From Tamarix chinensis (taxonomy: Eukaryota > Streptophyta > Magnoliopsida > Caryophyllales > Tamaricaceae), in the NCBI GenBank assembly GCA_030549775.1, contig CM060173.1, positions 65,476,367-65,540,366 on the forward strand: a stretch of DNA of 64,000 nucleotides. The letters run 5' to 3'. A program made the position numbers and the translations under genes. Below are positions 49,600-60,498 of the stretch, piece after piece (positions within the stretch are counted from its first letter, which is position 1; each line of letters begins with the position of its first letter). Below the pieces are notes generated by a model, which was not told the origin of the DNA, ran no database searches, and worked only from the letters and a program-made list of their open reading frames with translations.

Positions 49600-50640
49600 T
49601 TTATTCCATTTTTCCTTTTCTTTTTCCTTTTTCCCCTTTTCCTTCTCCTTTTTCTTTTTTTTCTCTTTTCTTTCTTTTTCTTTTCTTTGGGTCGTCGATG
49701 GCCTGGCCTGCCCTTTCTTCCCCTACACCTAGGCCTAGCCCATCTTCTTCTTCCTGCGCGTGAGCTGGCCGCCCCTTTCTTTTCTTTTCCTTCTTCCTCG
49801 ACCGAGCTGGCCCGCGTGATTTTTCCTTCAGCCGGCTTGCTCGCCCGTCACGCACCCAGCCTCCCCGATTCTTCTTCTTTCTTTCTTCTTCCTCCATCAC
49901 AGGCGAGATTCCCGACCAACTGCCACTCCACCTACAACTCCCTCTCCCCCATTGATCTCCCTCTCTCTCTCTCTCTTCAGCCATTCTCTGCCCCATACCG
50001 GCCCCACCATTCTCCTTCCCTACTCCCTGCCATTGCCATTCCCTTCTCCCTCTCCCTGCCATGGCCATTCGTCTACCACCCTACCACAACCCTCGAGCCT
50101 ACCTATCCCCTCCTCTCTCTCCCTCTTCTTTTTCTTCTCCCTTCCCTATCTCATTCTATAATTTTTTGAGCCTTATACCTTGCCGACCCTCTCTTTTCTT
50201 TCCTTTCTTCTCCTCCCCTCTCTCCCCTATTTTTGTTTCACCACCTAGCTCCGCTGCTGCCGCCACCTTAAACGCCACCTGCACCACCTCCTACCACCCT
50301 CTACCTCACCCTCGACCGATCACAGCCCCCATCGAGCCACCCCACAGCCATATTCCTCCTCCCCTCTTCTTTTTCTCTTCTTCTTCTCTCTTCTCGGTAG
50401 CCACCCTACACCGCCATATTCTGCCGCCTATGCCGCCACCTAAGCCACCACAATAATCCCTACACCGCCGTCTCCTCCACCCTTAGCCGCCTCCAACGCA
50501 TCCCCGACCACACACCCCCTCTCCTCATCTGCATCCTTCCCTTGCCTTAAATCCTCCCCCACATGCCTCTTTTCCTAGCCTAAAAATCCTAACCTGAAAT
50601 TTCCCATTTTTCCCTATTTCCACCACCTTCGAGCCCCTCC
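49600..50640 (+). repeat. Pyrimidine-rich tract of LTR B2
   Basis: C/T-rich plus strand with ctctctctctctctc runs. The overlapping serine/proline-rich and Lys/Glu/Gly-rich ORFs on both strands reflect composition only. Confidence 0.75.
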
Positions 50641-51339
50641 TTTTTCTTTCTTTACATGCAACTCATGTTGCATGAGCAATATGAGCTACTGCCTTCTTTG
50701 ATTCATCTGAATATAAATTTTTAAGGTATAATAATATTTTAATTTAAGTATTTGATTAATTAAGTATTAGAAAGCCTTATACTTTGATTTTTATTATTTT
50801 CTAATATAACAAGTCTTGATATTATTTTTAGGTATTGGTTTTGATAATCAAAGCTTGAACCTTTAACCGGAATACTAGTAAGGTTTGGTTTTGGTAGGAA
50901 TCAAGGAAATCCTTAAATCCCACTTAAACGCATGGATTAACGTATGTTAGCATATTAGGATTTTTTTAATATATTATTATGCTTGGTTCATGTTGATTAA
51001 TATGATATATGTGGTTCTTGTGTTGATTGACGAAAAGAAAGCATGATAGATTATTGCTATATATGGAAATATTATTTAGGATAAGAGTTTAATTGTTAAT
51101 GAAAATGTTAAGTATGAACCATGTTATACTATGCTATTGTGATTCTTAATGTATAATTAATATTTTGGAAGCCTTAGGGGATTTTAGTAAGGTATCTTGT
51201 ACAAGAATATGACCTAATATATATATATGGGTGCTAATAATGTTATATTAATTATAAGAATTGTGGATGAGGAGTTAATATTAATATTTTATGTAGTAGT
51301 AATAATAATTTAATATAAGTGGTGTACTAAGGGCAAAAA

Positions 51340-52560
51340 GGTAATTCTCAATTTAAAAAGGTATTATGGTAATTTTGGAGGCAAGGGTAAAATAGTAAAT
51401 TTGTTAATAAAAGGATAAAATGGTAATTTTGGAAGTAAGGAATAAATTGGTTATTTTGGAAGTAAAGGGTAAAATGGTAATTTTGTAATTAAAGGGGTAA
51501 ATGGTAATTTTGTGAATAAAGGGTAAAATAGTAATTTTGTGATTAAATGGTAAATTGGTAATTGTGTAAGAAGAGAGTAAGATGGTAATTTTATAATAAA
51601 AGGGTAAAATTGTAATTTTGTAATTAAAGGGAAAAATAGTAATTTTGTGATTAAAGGGCAAAATGGTAATTTGTAAATTAAAAGAGGTAAAATAGTAATT
51701 TAGTAATTAAGGATAAAATGGTAACCTTTATAAGTGAAATGGGTGTTATGATAAATTTTGGAAGTTAAGGGGTAAAATGGTAAATTTAAAAGTAAATGGG
51801 TAAGATGGTAATTTTGTAAATAAAAGGGATAAAAGTGAAAATTGGAAAGGATTAACTTGGTAATTATAATAATTGAGAAGGGTAAAATAATAATTTAAAT
51901 AACTAAAGGGTAATTGGATATTGTAATAATGGAGAATGGTAAAATGGTAAATATGATAAATGTGAGGGGTAATTTGGTAATTTAACTGACTATAGGGTAT
52001 TTTTGTAATTTTAATAATGTAGTAGGGTAGTTTGGTAATTATGACAATTAAGAAGGCCAATTTGGTAATTTAAATAACCAAAGGGTAATTTGGTAAATTT
52101 GATATTGGAGAAGGGTAGTTTGAGTAATTATGATCATATAAAAGGGTAATTTGGTAATTTAACCAACCAAAGGGTAATTTGATAATTCTAACAACTAAGA
52201 AGGATAGTTTGGTAATTAATAATAGAGGATGGTAATTTGGTAATTAATGAAATAAAGGGATAATTTAGTAATTAGGATAATAAGGAAGGATAGTTTGGTA
52301 ATTTGACCAACTCAAGGATAATTTATTAACTATAATAAAAGAAAAAGGGCAAAGTGGTAACCTAACCAACTAGATGGAAAGTATATCAAGTGTAATAATT
52401 ATGAAGGGGGATTAGTGACCTAATAAGTAAGGGCGATAACTTGTAACCTAAATTGAGTAAGGGGTAACTTGGTAATTTTGTAACAAAGAGGGTAATATGG
52501 TAATTTGTCAAGTAAGGAAGGGATGACTTAGTGATTATATAAGTAAGGGGTAAATGAGTA
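51340..52560 (+). repeat. Minisatellite of ggtaaaatggtaattttg units, LTR B2
   Basis: Roughly 1.2 kb of degenerate units, about 17-45 bp, with core gg(g/t)taa(a/t)(a/t)tggtaattttg. The later half shifts to agggtaatttggtaattt. The reverse complement (aattaccaaattacccttctcc) fills 62130-62940 in LTR B3. In-frame it gives repeated YKITILPF-type peptides that are not genes. Confidence 0.85.
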
Positions 52561-53275
52561 ATTTGTATCTAATATGTCGTGGTGATTGTGGAATTTCATA
52601 ATATGACTCAAATAACGTTGATTAGCGAGGTAAGAGTATTTGATGATTAGTAGGTATCACGAGAACGAATTTTAATTCGAAATTAGATGAGATTAAAATG
52701 GCCTTAATAATTCTTCTGTGTTACCTTGAACAACCATTTGAATAGGAAATGTATGATGAAATCCGAATGATTAAAAGTAATTAATTACATGATTATTGTG
52801 TTTTTGTGATCACCCTTAATTAAGACACTAATACTTAATTGAAAAACCTCGAGATCGGGAATGGTGGCTCTTTAGGGGTCGCTACCCTAAAGACGTGGTT
52901 TAGCCCACAATTATTTGGTATTTGTTGGAGTGCCTTTGTGCCCCAGCCAGGCCCTATATCTACTCTATCTAGCTCTACGAACCTAGTTAGGGGGTATACA
53001 TACTTAAGGATTAGGTGTCCTTGTCGGTATGGTACTGAGTTAGCTTTATGCACCAGTACGACCAGGGTACCTTTGCGTCTTTAGGTTGATAGTTGAAGGG
53101 TACTGAGTAGCTTTTATGCACCAGTGCGACCAGTGTACCTTTGTGTCCCGGGATCTTGATCTCCCTATCGAGGCAAATAAATGGAATTATTGTGCTAATT
53201 AAAAAGGAAAAACACTAATCGTTAAAGTGAAAGATTAATGAGCCAAGCCTAGTTGAATTATATATTATGAGTACC

Positions 53276-53640
53276 GATCCACCGGATATAACAGTGGCCC
53301 AGGAGGTTTTTTCCTGGATAATGTTTATGAGTACCGATCCATCGGATATAATAGTGACCAAAGATGTTTTACCTTGAATGATATATATTTGTATTCCGAT
53401 CCACCGATCAGAATAGTGGGGGTCCCGAGATCAATAAAATTGATTTGGTTGTAAATAAATTATGAAAAATACTAATAACTTATAGTGGAATATGATGTGA
53501 GTCGGGGCCAGACCGGTCCACCGGCGAATAATAGTGGCCACGAGCATTTTGCCTTATATGACCGGTCCACCGGCGAATAATAGTGGCAGGAGTATGTTAC
53601 CCTCGTGACCGTTCCACCGGCTATAATAGTGGGGTTCCCA
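53276..53640 (+). repeat. Block of six CCACCGG...AATAGTGG motifs, LTR B2
   Basis: Copies near 53276, 53336, 53398, 53515, 53563 and 53611, in two groups of three. The last of each group ends AATAGTGGGG, and each group follows an actaat...agtg(g/a)aa leader. The arrangement matches LTR A1 although the two LTRs are otherwise different. Confidence 0.75.
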
Positions 53641-53850
53641 CACTCACACGATTAATTGTAATCCGATATAATTGATATTGATGGATTAAGGGCTTAAGGC
53701 CTAGACATATCGATTGTTCTCTATGGCCTATTAATATTCTGTTGCTTTGTTAAGTACGTGGTTGTATAAACGTGGACATTCAGTATTTACCTTTTATTAT
53801 GTGTGTATGTAGTATCATGTGTTATATTGAGTGGGTATTTAAAGGGTTAC

Positions 53851-53908
53851 TTAGTACCGTAGTACTAGAGGGTTCCATTCGTGGGGTCCCTGTCTATTCA
53901 ATGGGCAG
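53851..53908 (+). promoter_or_regulatory. Tandem palindromes in LTR B2
   Basis: TTAGTAC-CGTA-GTACTAG (53851-53868), then CTGTCTATT-C-AATGGGCAG (53890-53908), where two C-to-T changes against B1 still allow G-U pairing in RNA. A ttgcaggt site follows. Confidence 0.6.
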
Positions 53909-55149
53909 AACCCCTTGCAGGTTGTATTCGGTGTTATTCAAGTGGGCCTCGAGAAAGAGCGTAAGGATCTATTCGGAACTATTAGGGTTTTAATCTGTCT
54001 CCTTGAATTTCACAATTTTAATGTATTCGTTATTTTGTAACCACCACTTGGTGGATTATATTCTTATACAATGTTTACTTGCGCTACTCTGATTTAAATA
54101 TATTTGAATTTTTTGTAAATTGTGTTTTACTCTTTTAGCCTTAGCACCGCCGCCTAGAAGATCTAACAATTATGGGTACACCGCCGCCTAGACCCTCATC
54201 GCGTTGATCAAGTAGCGAGACCCCCATTATATAGGTCTTTTGCAGTCTGACTTGACTGATTATTACCTTTATTATAATATTTATTATTATAATTCATATA
54301 ATAATAAGAGTTACTATAATTATTAATTATTATTATAATGATAACTTTTATTATTTTAAGAATAATTATTATTATTTTAATTATCATAGTTATGTTATAA
54401 CAATATTAACAATAATTATAATGATAATTATAAATATGGTTATATATTATATTATTAGTATTTCATATAAAAATGAGCAATTATCATAACAAGAGAAGTA
54501 TTTAATGTATAAGAAGAATGAATCTATTGTGCCACGAGATATAATAATAGTTGAAATACTTGTCTTTCTTATATACTAATACCAATAGATATATAAGTGG
54601 GTATTAGTTTTGTTGGTACAATGTTACTAACACCCACAGATATAAAATTAGGCAAAAGATCTGTTGGCATAACATACTATTACCAAACGATAAACATTTT
54701 CTGTAGAAAAAACTTTCTTCATTGCCCAAAAAAAAATATTTGTTGGTATTAGTAACTTTTGCCAACAGAAAAAAAATCTGTGACTAAATTTCTGTTGGCA
54801 CAAGTCATAAATTTTGTAGTGTCACCTAGTTGAATGTGCAGGTGGGTTGCCTTCTATGAAAGACTTAGGCTATCTTTCTAAAATACTCATGAGTACCCAA
54901 AGTGTGTGCATAGCCATGAAAAGCGCTTATGTTACTATCGCGGAATTTGCATAATTTAAGGTAAGGCATATGTTGTGAGGGTCTTAATTTGAAATCTGGG
55001 TAGCTCAAGACTCGTTCACTTCCTAGATATGGTTGTTTCCTTACTTCACTACATATCAATTCAATTATCATGATATTAATATTTAAGTTTTATTCCTTCT
55101 TTGTCTAGATCTTTTGTAAATTACTTTCTATTTGTCATTGGTGGGAGAT

Positions 55150-55825
55150 TGTTGAGTAATGGTAGAATAGTAAGGTCATTACTGTAGTTGTTGTTTGTTG
55201 ATTTTTTTATATCCCACATTGGTGAGGAATATTGGTTTTAATAAGTTTTTATATCCCCTTACCCATTATCATGTTTGACTTGAATGTTTGGGCTGTTCCA
55301 TTGGGTTGATGGACTAGACTATATACCACACACGGGCGCACGCCGCCGCCGGTCGTCGGGTCCGGGGTTGGTTGGATGTGGGTATGGGTCACAGATGCAG
55401 ACAAACCCGACTTTCTTTTTGCGGAAATCTTGAATGATTTTAATTCTTTTGCTCAGTCTTCAACAGTTGTGATTTTTCATGCCATTTGAACGTTTCTTTC
55501 ATTGTGTGAGGAGTGGAAGACGCTCAACTCTTCCACATTTATTTTATTTGACCGAGTATTCTTCTATTCTTTTTCCATATATGTATAAACCGAGCACTTC
55601 TATTTTTTCGAATTTCCTAAGCACATTTTCTCTTTGGTTTTCCATAAATATTTTGGGCATTAATTCTATAATTTCATTCCTTTAATCACGAGTGCATGGA
55701 ATTGAAAGAGTTGTGTTAACCTTTGGAGTAGAACCACTGAAAAAGAATTTACACCAAAGTCTTGTTAAAATTTACTTTAGAACAGTGATAAGATCACAAC
55801 ACAACATCTGAAATTGGTAAGTATC
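55150..55825 (+). repeat. 3' LTR of copia-3
   Basis: About 676 bp, starting tgttgagtaatgg directly after ggtgggagat. Contains a GC-rich block (acgccgccgccggtcgtcgg) missing from the 5' LTR. Confidence 0.78.
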
Positions 55826-56411
55826 CTTAATGCTTCATTTGGTTCATAGAAAGTTTTAAAAAAAAAGAAAGAAAATGATGAGGAAAATAATTTTTTGTAT
55901 TTAGTTTACATGAGATAATAAAATAGAAAAAGAAGATGGTATAAAATTACTAAAGATTAACTATATAATTTTTTTTAAAGAAAATTTAAAAAAATATATA
56001 TTTTAATTTTAATTTTTTTTCTTAAACTTTCTTAGAACTAATTTGTTGCTTATGCTTATGTTATATTATTCCTGCATCTCGCTATGTGGCGGTGGTGTCG
56101 ACCTGTCTTCTAACAATCTTTCAGGAAAAAAAAAAGAATAGTTGTAACAAAAATTCACACACTACACAGATAAGAACTTGAGAATGATATGTGATTGTTA
56201 CGAAGTAATTGATGCAGTTTAGCAAATAATCTACAAAAGAAGCAGAGACCAAGGAAGGTCAGTTCATGACCAAATCAGAAAAGCATTAGACCTTCAATCG
56301 ATCAAAATTTCTGACTTTACAATAGTTAGGAAACTAAAAAAGAAGATTATTATTCATGAATGGAAGTTACAGATACGGAGTATTACGATTATACTAACAA
56401 AGAGAGAGGAA
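55826..56411. other. Flank between copia-3 and the TAXIMIN-like gene
   Basis: AT-rich. Near the right end it should include the 3' UTR of the minus-strand gene (gaataataatc on the minus strand around 56350). No other feature. Confidence 0.5.
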
Positions 56412-56799
56412 TCAACAAGGGATCTTTGAAATAAACCACTGCATGACGTGAATAGGTGCTTTGATCAACTCCAGAGCGAGTTCCACTACCACCGTCACAC
56501 ACAAACAGCACGGACATATGCAACTCAATGTCAATCTGAGAAACAAGTGAAAATTTCATTTACAAAAAATTAAATTGAACTTTCTACTTAAATTAATCAG
56601 CAAGTCAACGACAACGACATTGTAAATCGAGTTGAAGTTGATTCGATAAAAATTATAAGAAAATAAAGCATCCTAAATCAATGACGTACCCGACGATCCA
56701 GATAACAACGCCCACGATGGAGACGATTAGGGCGAGTAAGGCGAAAGGAAGACCTAACAGGAAGCCTAAAGGCCTACAATCTCCGTCGCCGCAGCACAT
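56412..56799 (-). CDS. TAXIMIN-like small cysteine-rich peptide, two exons
   Basis: Exon 1 (56690-56799) starts [20 protein letters not shown] and continues through a hydrophobic segment to VVIWIV. Intron 56536-56689 (154 bp; donor GG|GTACGTC, acceptor ttctcag|A) splits a glycine codon. Exon 2 (56412-56535) reads [19 protein letters not shown], then [12 protein letters not shown] and ends SKIPC-stop. The 77-residue product has the conserved [21 protein letters not shown] and C-terminal IPC of the plant TAXIMIN family, described as small secreted or membrane-associated signalling peptides. The residue 12-37 segment could be a signal peptide or membrane anchor. No lesion is seen, so the gene looks intact. 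No TATA box was identified upstream. Function here is inferred from family. Confidence 0.88.
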
Positions 56800-58168
56800 T
56801 TCTTCTTCCGCTTGTTCTTTCCTTCTTCCTTGCTCCTGTTTGATCGGTGTCGAATGGAACTGAATTGTTTTGGATCGCTGCGACTGCGGTTGCTAGTAAG
56901 AAAGGCTATTCGCTAGTTCGAGCCGACGCTAGTGTTCCATCCAGAGTGAGAAAAACGCGGCTGGAGCAGTTGGTGACTTTTCGCAATCGGATTCCCAAGC
57001 AGTTATTCTGATAGCACTTGTATTCCGCGCTTTCCAACACGCATAACATACAAAAGGTGGGGGATTAAAGTCTTTTCCAAGTAAAACCTGTGATGCACAG
57101 GGACATTAGTTGGTGCGGTCCCGTCTCTTCGAAAAAAATTTCATTATCAGGATTTATATTAAAATTATTTATTCAAATTTTTTTATTAAAAATATAAATT
57201 TAATTAATTTTTTATTAAAAAAATTATTAATAATTAATATAGATAATACTTTTAATTTTTATTTTTTTTAAAATTTTAGTAGATTATATATATATATATA
57301 CATATTTTGACGTTTTCTTCTATTTTTATTTACTAAAATTTTTTAAAAATAATATTTTTATATTTATCTCGTCTCTATTTCTATTCTTATCCATATGAAA
57401 CACGTGCAACACATAGAAAAGCCTTGTCTGATATAAAAGGAGCAACTATAAAATAAACTTGCATCCATTATATAGAAAAAAAGTACTAATTTACACATTA
57501 GTTTAAAAGGTATTAAAAATATTATTAATATTATAATTAAAATATAAAAATTATTTAATTTAAAAATATTTTCTAAAATAAAATTTTTAACCTACAAACA
57601 TTAACAATTAATATAAAAATAGAAAACTATTTGAAAAATAAAAGTATTTTATGTTTTTTTCACTAATACACTACTATAAAAGTTGTGTATAAAATAAAAT
57701 AATATGATTTTTTCTAAAAAAAAAGTTATTTTCATTTATATTTCAAGAGTAATTTGAATGTTGAAAAGTAATTAAGACCTTAGGATGTTAGTATTTATTT
57801 GGGTCAACCTCATTAAATTATTCTAAATTATTGCTTCCTTTTGAATTTAAATTACTTCCAACCTAATAAAGCTATTTTAGCTAATTCCTAAAAAGTGCTA
57901 GCTTTTTTTTTTTCTATTTACCTTGCAACTCTAAAGGATAATAATAATAATAATAATAATTCAATAAACTATAAATTAAAATATGTTATGTATCAATTAA
58001 TATCAATGTGACAATGTATCTAATAAATACTTCATTGGTTTCTAAAATGAATGCAAACTTTGACCATTTTGTTTATGTATAGCCAATTTCACACTATGTT
58101 TCGGTTTTATTTAAGTTTAAAAATAATAATATAAATAATATTGATTAGATATTAAATGCCATATTAAC
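56800..58168. other. 5' flank of the TAXIMIN-like gene and AT-rich DNA
   Basis: 56800-57110 is moderately GC-rich and probably holds the 5' UTR and promoter. From 57120 the sequence is AT-rich with short ta (57285-57300) and ata (57945-57960) runs. No gene seen. Confidence 0.5.
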
Positions 58169-58170
58169 TA

Positions 58171-58540
58171 CTCCCTCCATTTGTTTCATATTATAATACA
58201 TATAACATTGTAGTACAAATATTAAAAGTAATAAATTTGAGAAACTTTGAAACTGAAATTAACTAATATTCCTTTACATTAATTATGCTTCTCTAATTAA
58301 TACTCTAACTTCAATTATAATTACCATTAAAGGTAAAATTCAACTACATATTAGGCTCATTCATACTTTTATTTTTTCAATTAAGTTTATCATTATTTTT
58401 TGTATAATTTATTTTCAATTTTTATATTTAAATTTTCTATCATACATTTTTTTTTTCTCATCATAGCTAACTTAGACAACAACCTAATTTTGCTAAAAGT
58501 TATTAATTCAAAATTTGAGTAGTATCATGTAAGGATGGAG
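58171..58540. mobile_element. Stowaway-like MITE
   Basis: 370 bp from CTCCCTCCATTTG to ...GGATGGAG with TA on both sides (58169-58170, 58541-58542). The CTCCCTCC-type terminal repeat and TA duplication are typical of Stowaway (Tc1/mariner) MITEs. The inner parts of the repeats match poorly, so it is old. Confidence 0.6.
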
Positions 58541-58551
58541 TATAATTGGAA

Positions 58552-58554
<3 letters not shown>

Positions 58555-58583
<29 letters not shown>
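58555..58583. repeat. (TA)n microsatellite
   Basis: About 14 ta units just before the LTR start at 58591. Confidence 0.9.
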
Positions 58584-58590
58584 AGTTACT

Positions 58591-59063
58591 TGTAACACCC
58601 TAAAATTTCATAACCTTTATTTTTAAGTATTTAACCTTTATTTGAAACCTAACCCTTAAATCTTAGCTTAATTATTTTTGCTAATCTTTAATTCGCAAAT
58701 CTTGATAAGTTTTTAAATGAATTTATTCTAATTATTTTTTTATATGTTTTTCTTTTTATTAAACCCATCCTAAATTGGTTAATTTTCCATAGTTCATTTT
58801 TTTTAATAGGATAGCCTAACCCCAAATAAATTAATTTCCCAAATTTTACCCTCGTCCTAAATCTAAACCTAATTCTAATCATATTAAATTTATCTTCTTT
58901 TTTCTTTTTCTTTCTTTTTCCCCATTTCCCTTTTCCTTTTCTTTTCTCCTCCATGTCTTGCACACTAACCCATGCCTTCTTTCCCCTTTTAGGCTAAATA
59001 GTCCTTCTCAAACTTGCTTATGCTTGTCATTTCCCTTCCCTGTCTTGTCATCATGCACCCTTT
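58591..59063 (+). mobile_element. 5' fragment of a long A/B-type LTR
   Basis: Begins TGTAACACCCTAAAATTTC and passes into a CT-rich tract (58870-59040), as at the start of the other long LTRs. It is cut at 59063 by the next LTR. Confidence 0.55.
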
Positions 59064-59678
59064 TGATGTGTATCCAACTAATTTTAATTAATATTCGAGT
59101 AGTTTTCTCATTTTTTGTGATATACTAAATACATTTAACTCGTTTTCCTTTTTTGTGGATGATTAGGAAAAATAAGGAAGCTAATGTAGCTGGTCATTGC
59201 AGTTGTTGGAAGATGATGTAGCTAATGACTATAATGATATTAGATAATCTGCAATCCCATATGATGTAATTGCCCGACCTAAATGCCAGTAGAGTTGAGT
59301 GTTGACCCATATAGGCAGCTACACAACCCACATTAGGTTAGCTAGACTATTACTTATGCAGTCTCTTAATCTTTACAATTAGAAATATATTATAGTTGAT
59401 GGGAGATTATGATAAATTGTAGCATTTTACATTTATTTTAATTTTCATTACTTGTAGTTGGGCCATTTAAGCTATTGGTTATGTTGTATCTGGTCCATCT
59501 ACCTATTTCATTTAGTAGGAAAAATGATATTGGACTAGATTGGTTGATAGGCCCAACCTGATTATCAATAATGTTAGGTTTCGACGCTTATATAAATACC
59601 CTCATATACATGTTGTAAGGAATGATTTTCGATGGTTGATATAGTGAACAATAATACTCTCTCTTTTCTTCTATTGGT

Positions 59679-59738
<60 letters not shown>

Positions 59739-60498
59739 GTGATACATTATCTTTCGTTATGCAAATCTCTTACTCTGATTATCTCAGACGCCATTAATTT
59801 TCTTTTAATTGTGCCCTGAGGTTTTGATCTTTCCTTGATAATCTTTATAATTAGCTAATATAGACCGAGTTATTTCAATCATATCTTTATGCCATATTCT
59901 AGCCATGTTCTTAGTTACTACGTTGAGTTATTTTGGTACTCCACGTCGGAGTCCATCATTTGGTATCAGTGTCTCGGCTCTTTGATCATTGTTTTTGTGA
60001 TTTATTTATTTTTTTATTAGTTTCTGGTAATATATTTATCCGACGTTGAATAGTTGAATTGACGTAAGTCGGAGAACATCTTTCCTTGACAGAAGCCATC
60101 TTGGTGTCCCTTATTTTTTTTCCTGTTTTTTGGCAATTTGTGAATATTTTCAAGATCAAACAAATATTGGTTCAACTCTTGGTTTTGAGTAAAGTAAGTG
60201 TTTGTTGAGACCAATTTGAAGTATATTCGCTCAATTTGTTGAAATCTAGACTAGATCGAGAGTTGTGAAGTAGATTTGGAACGAATGTACAGTTTCGTTT
60301 GGATCTTGCTTAGATTTGTGGAATTTTTTTTTCTAATTTTACTCAAATAGCATTCCTATTTTTCCTTAATTTGTTGGAAATTTATTAGATATGAAAGTTT
60401 TTGTAAAGATCTATTTATTTCTTAAGATCTCCTATGATCCGTCATTAACCAATGTCAAAATTTACCATTCTTGGTGATAGTCTTTCACCCTGATATTA
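59064..60498 (+). mobile_element. LTR retrotransposon fragment: 5' LTR and leader
   Basis: An LTR of about 895 bp (59064-59958) with TGATG...CATCA ends is followed by ttggtatcagtgtc, a tRNA-Met-type primer site with mismatches. Inside it, 59680-59736 is a (CT)n microsatellite. About 540 bp of leader follow before LTR B3. No coding domain is present, so the superfamily is undetermined. Confidence 0.6.
59680..59736 (+). repeat. (CT)n microsatellite
   Basis: About 28 uninterrupted ct units inside the LTR at 59064-59958. Confidence 0.95.

Larger units (their letters stand above)
49287..54150 (+). mobile_element. Long non-coding LTR (family B, copy B2) inside the CACTA element
   Basis: 5' terminus TGTAATCCCTCGAATTTTTC at 49287. 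Then AT-rich DNA, a CT-rich tract (49600-50640), a gtaatttt minisatellite (51340-52560), ctcgagatcgggaatggtgg (52848), ggattaggtgtccttgtcgg (about 53008), six CCACCGG-type motifs (53276-53640) and two palindromes (53851-53908). It lines up with B1 and B3. The expected hairpin and gggtgttaca 3' end are missing: after agccttagcaccgccgcc (about 54136) the sequence is unrelated, so the 3' end is truncated and its limit approximate. Confidence 0.75.
45485..54821. mobile_element. CACTA-type DNA transposon, 9.3 kb, inside copia-3
   Basis: The left end CACTACAAAATAATTCACTT and right end (reverse complement) CACTACAAAATTTATGACTT form terminal inverted repeats that continue as T(A/G)CCAACA. A 3-bp duplication TCA flanks them (45482-45484, 54822-54824). 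Subterminal motifs ctgttggcaaaag and taccaacaga recur in both ends in opposite orientation, as expected for transposase-binding arrays of CACTA (En/Spm) elements. No transposase is recognisable, though a possible terminal exon lies at 46081-46174. The element carries LTR B2, so its original size was about 4.4 kb. Confidence 0.85.
36503..55825 (+). mobile_element. Old Ty1/copia element (copia-3) enlarged by nested insertions
   Basis: The 5' LTR (36503-37086) and 3' LTR (55150-55825) share a start (tgttgag(c/t)aatg) and an end (acaacatctgaaattg..aagtatc), and the element's own sequence can be followed between them: gag and protease 37748-39046, RT-RNase H 42009-43154, then a non-coding 3' region 43155-43255, 45310-45484 and 54822-55149, ending in ggtgggaga before the 3' LTR. 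Interruptions are LTR A2 (39047-42008), a miniature LTR element (43256-45309) and a CACTA element (45485-54821). No target duplication was found. LTR divergence is much greater than in copia-1 and copia-2. Confidence 0.82.

Noticed and set aside
49601..50456. Four overlapping ORFs of 69-160 residues
   Set aside because: Composition artefacts of the CT-rich tract in LTR B2.
51404..52060. Repeat-protein-like ORFs (YKITILPF repeats)
   Set aside because: Translation of the gtaatttt minisatellite.
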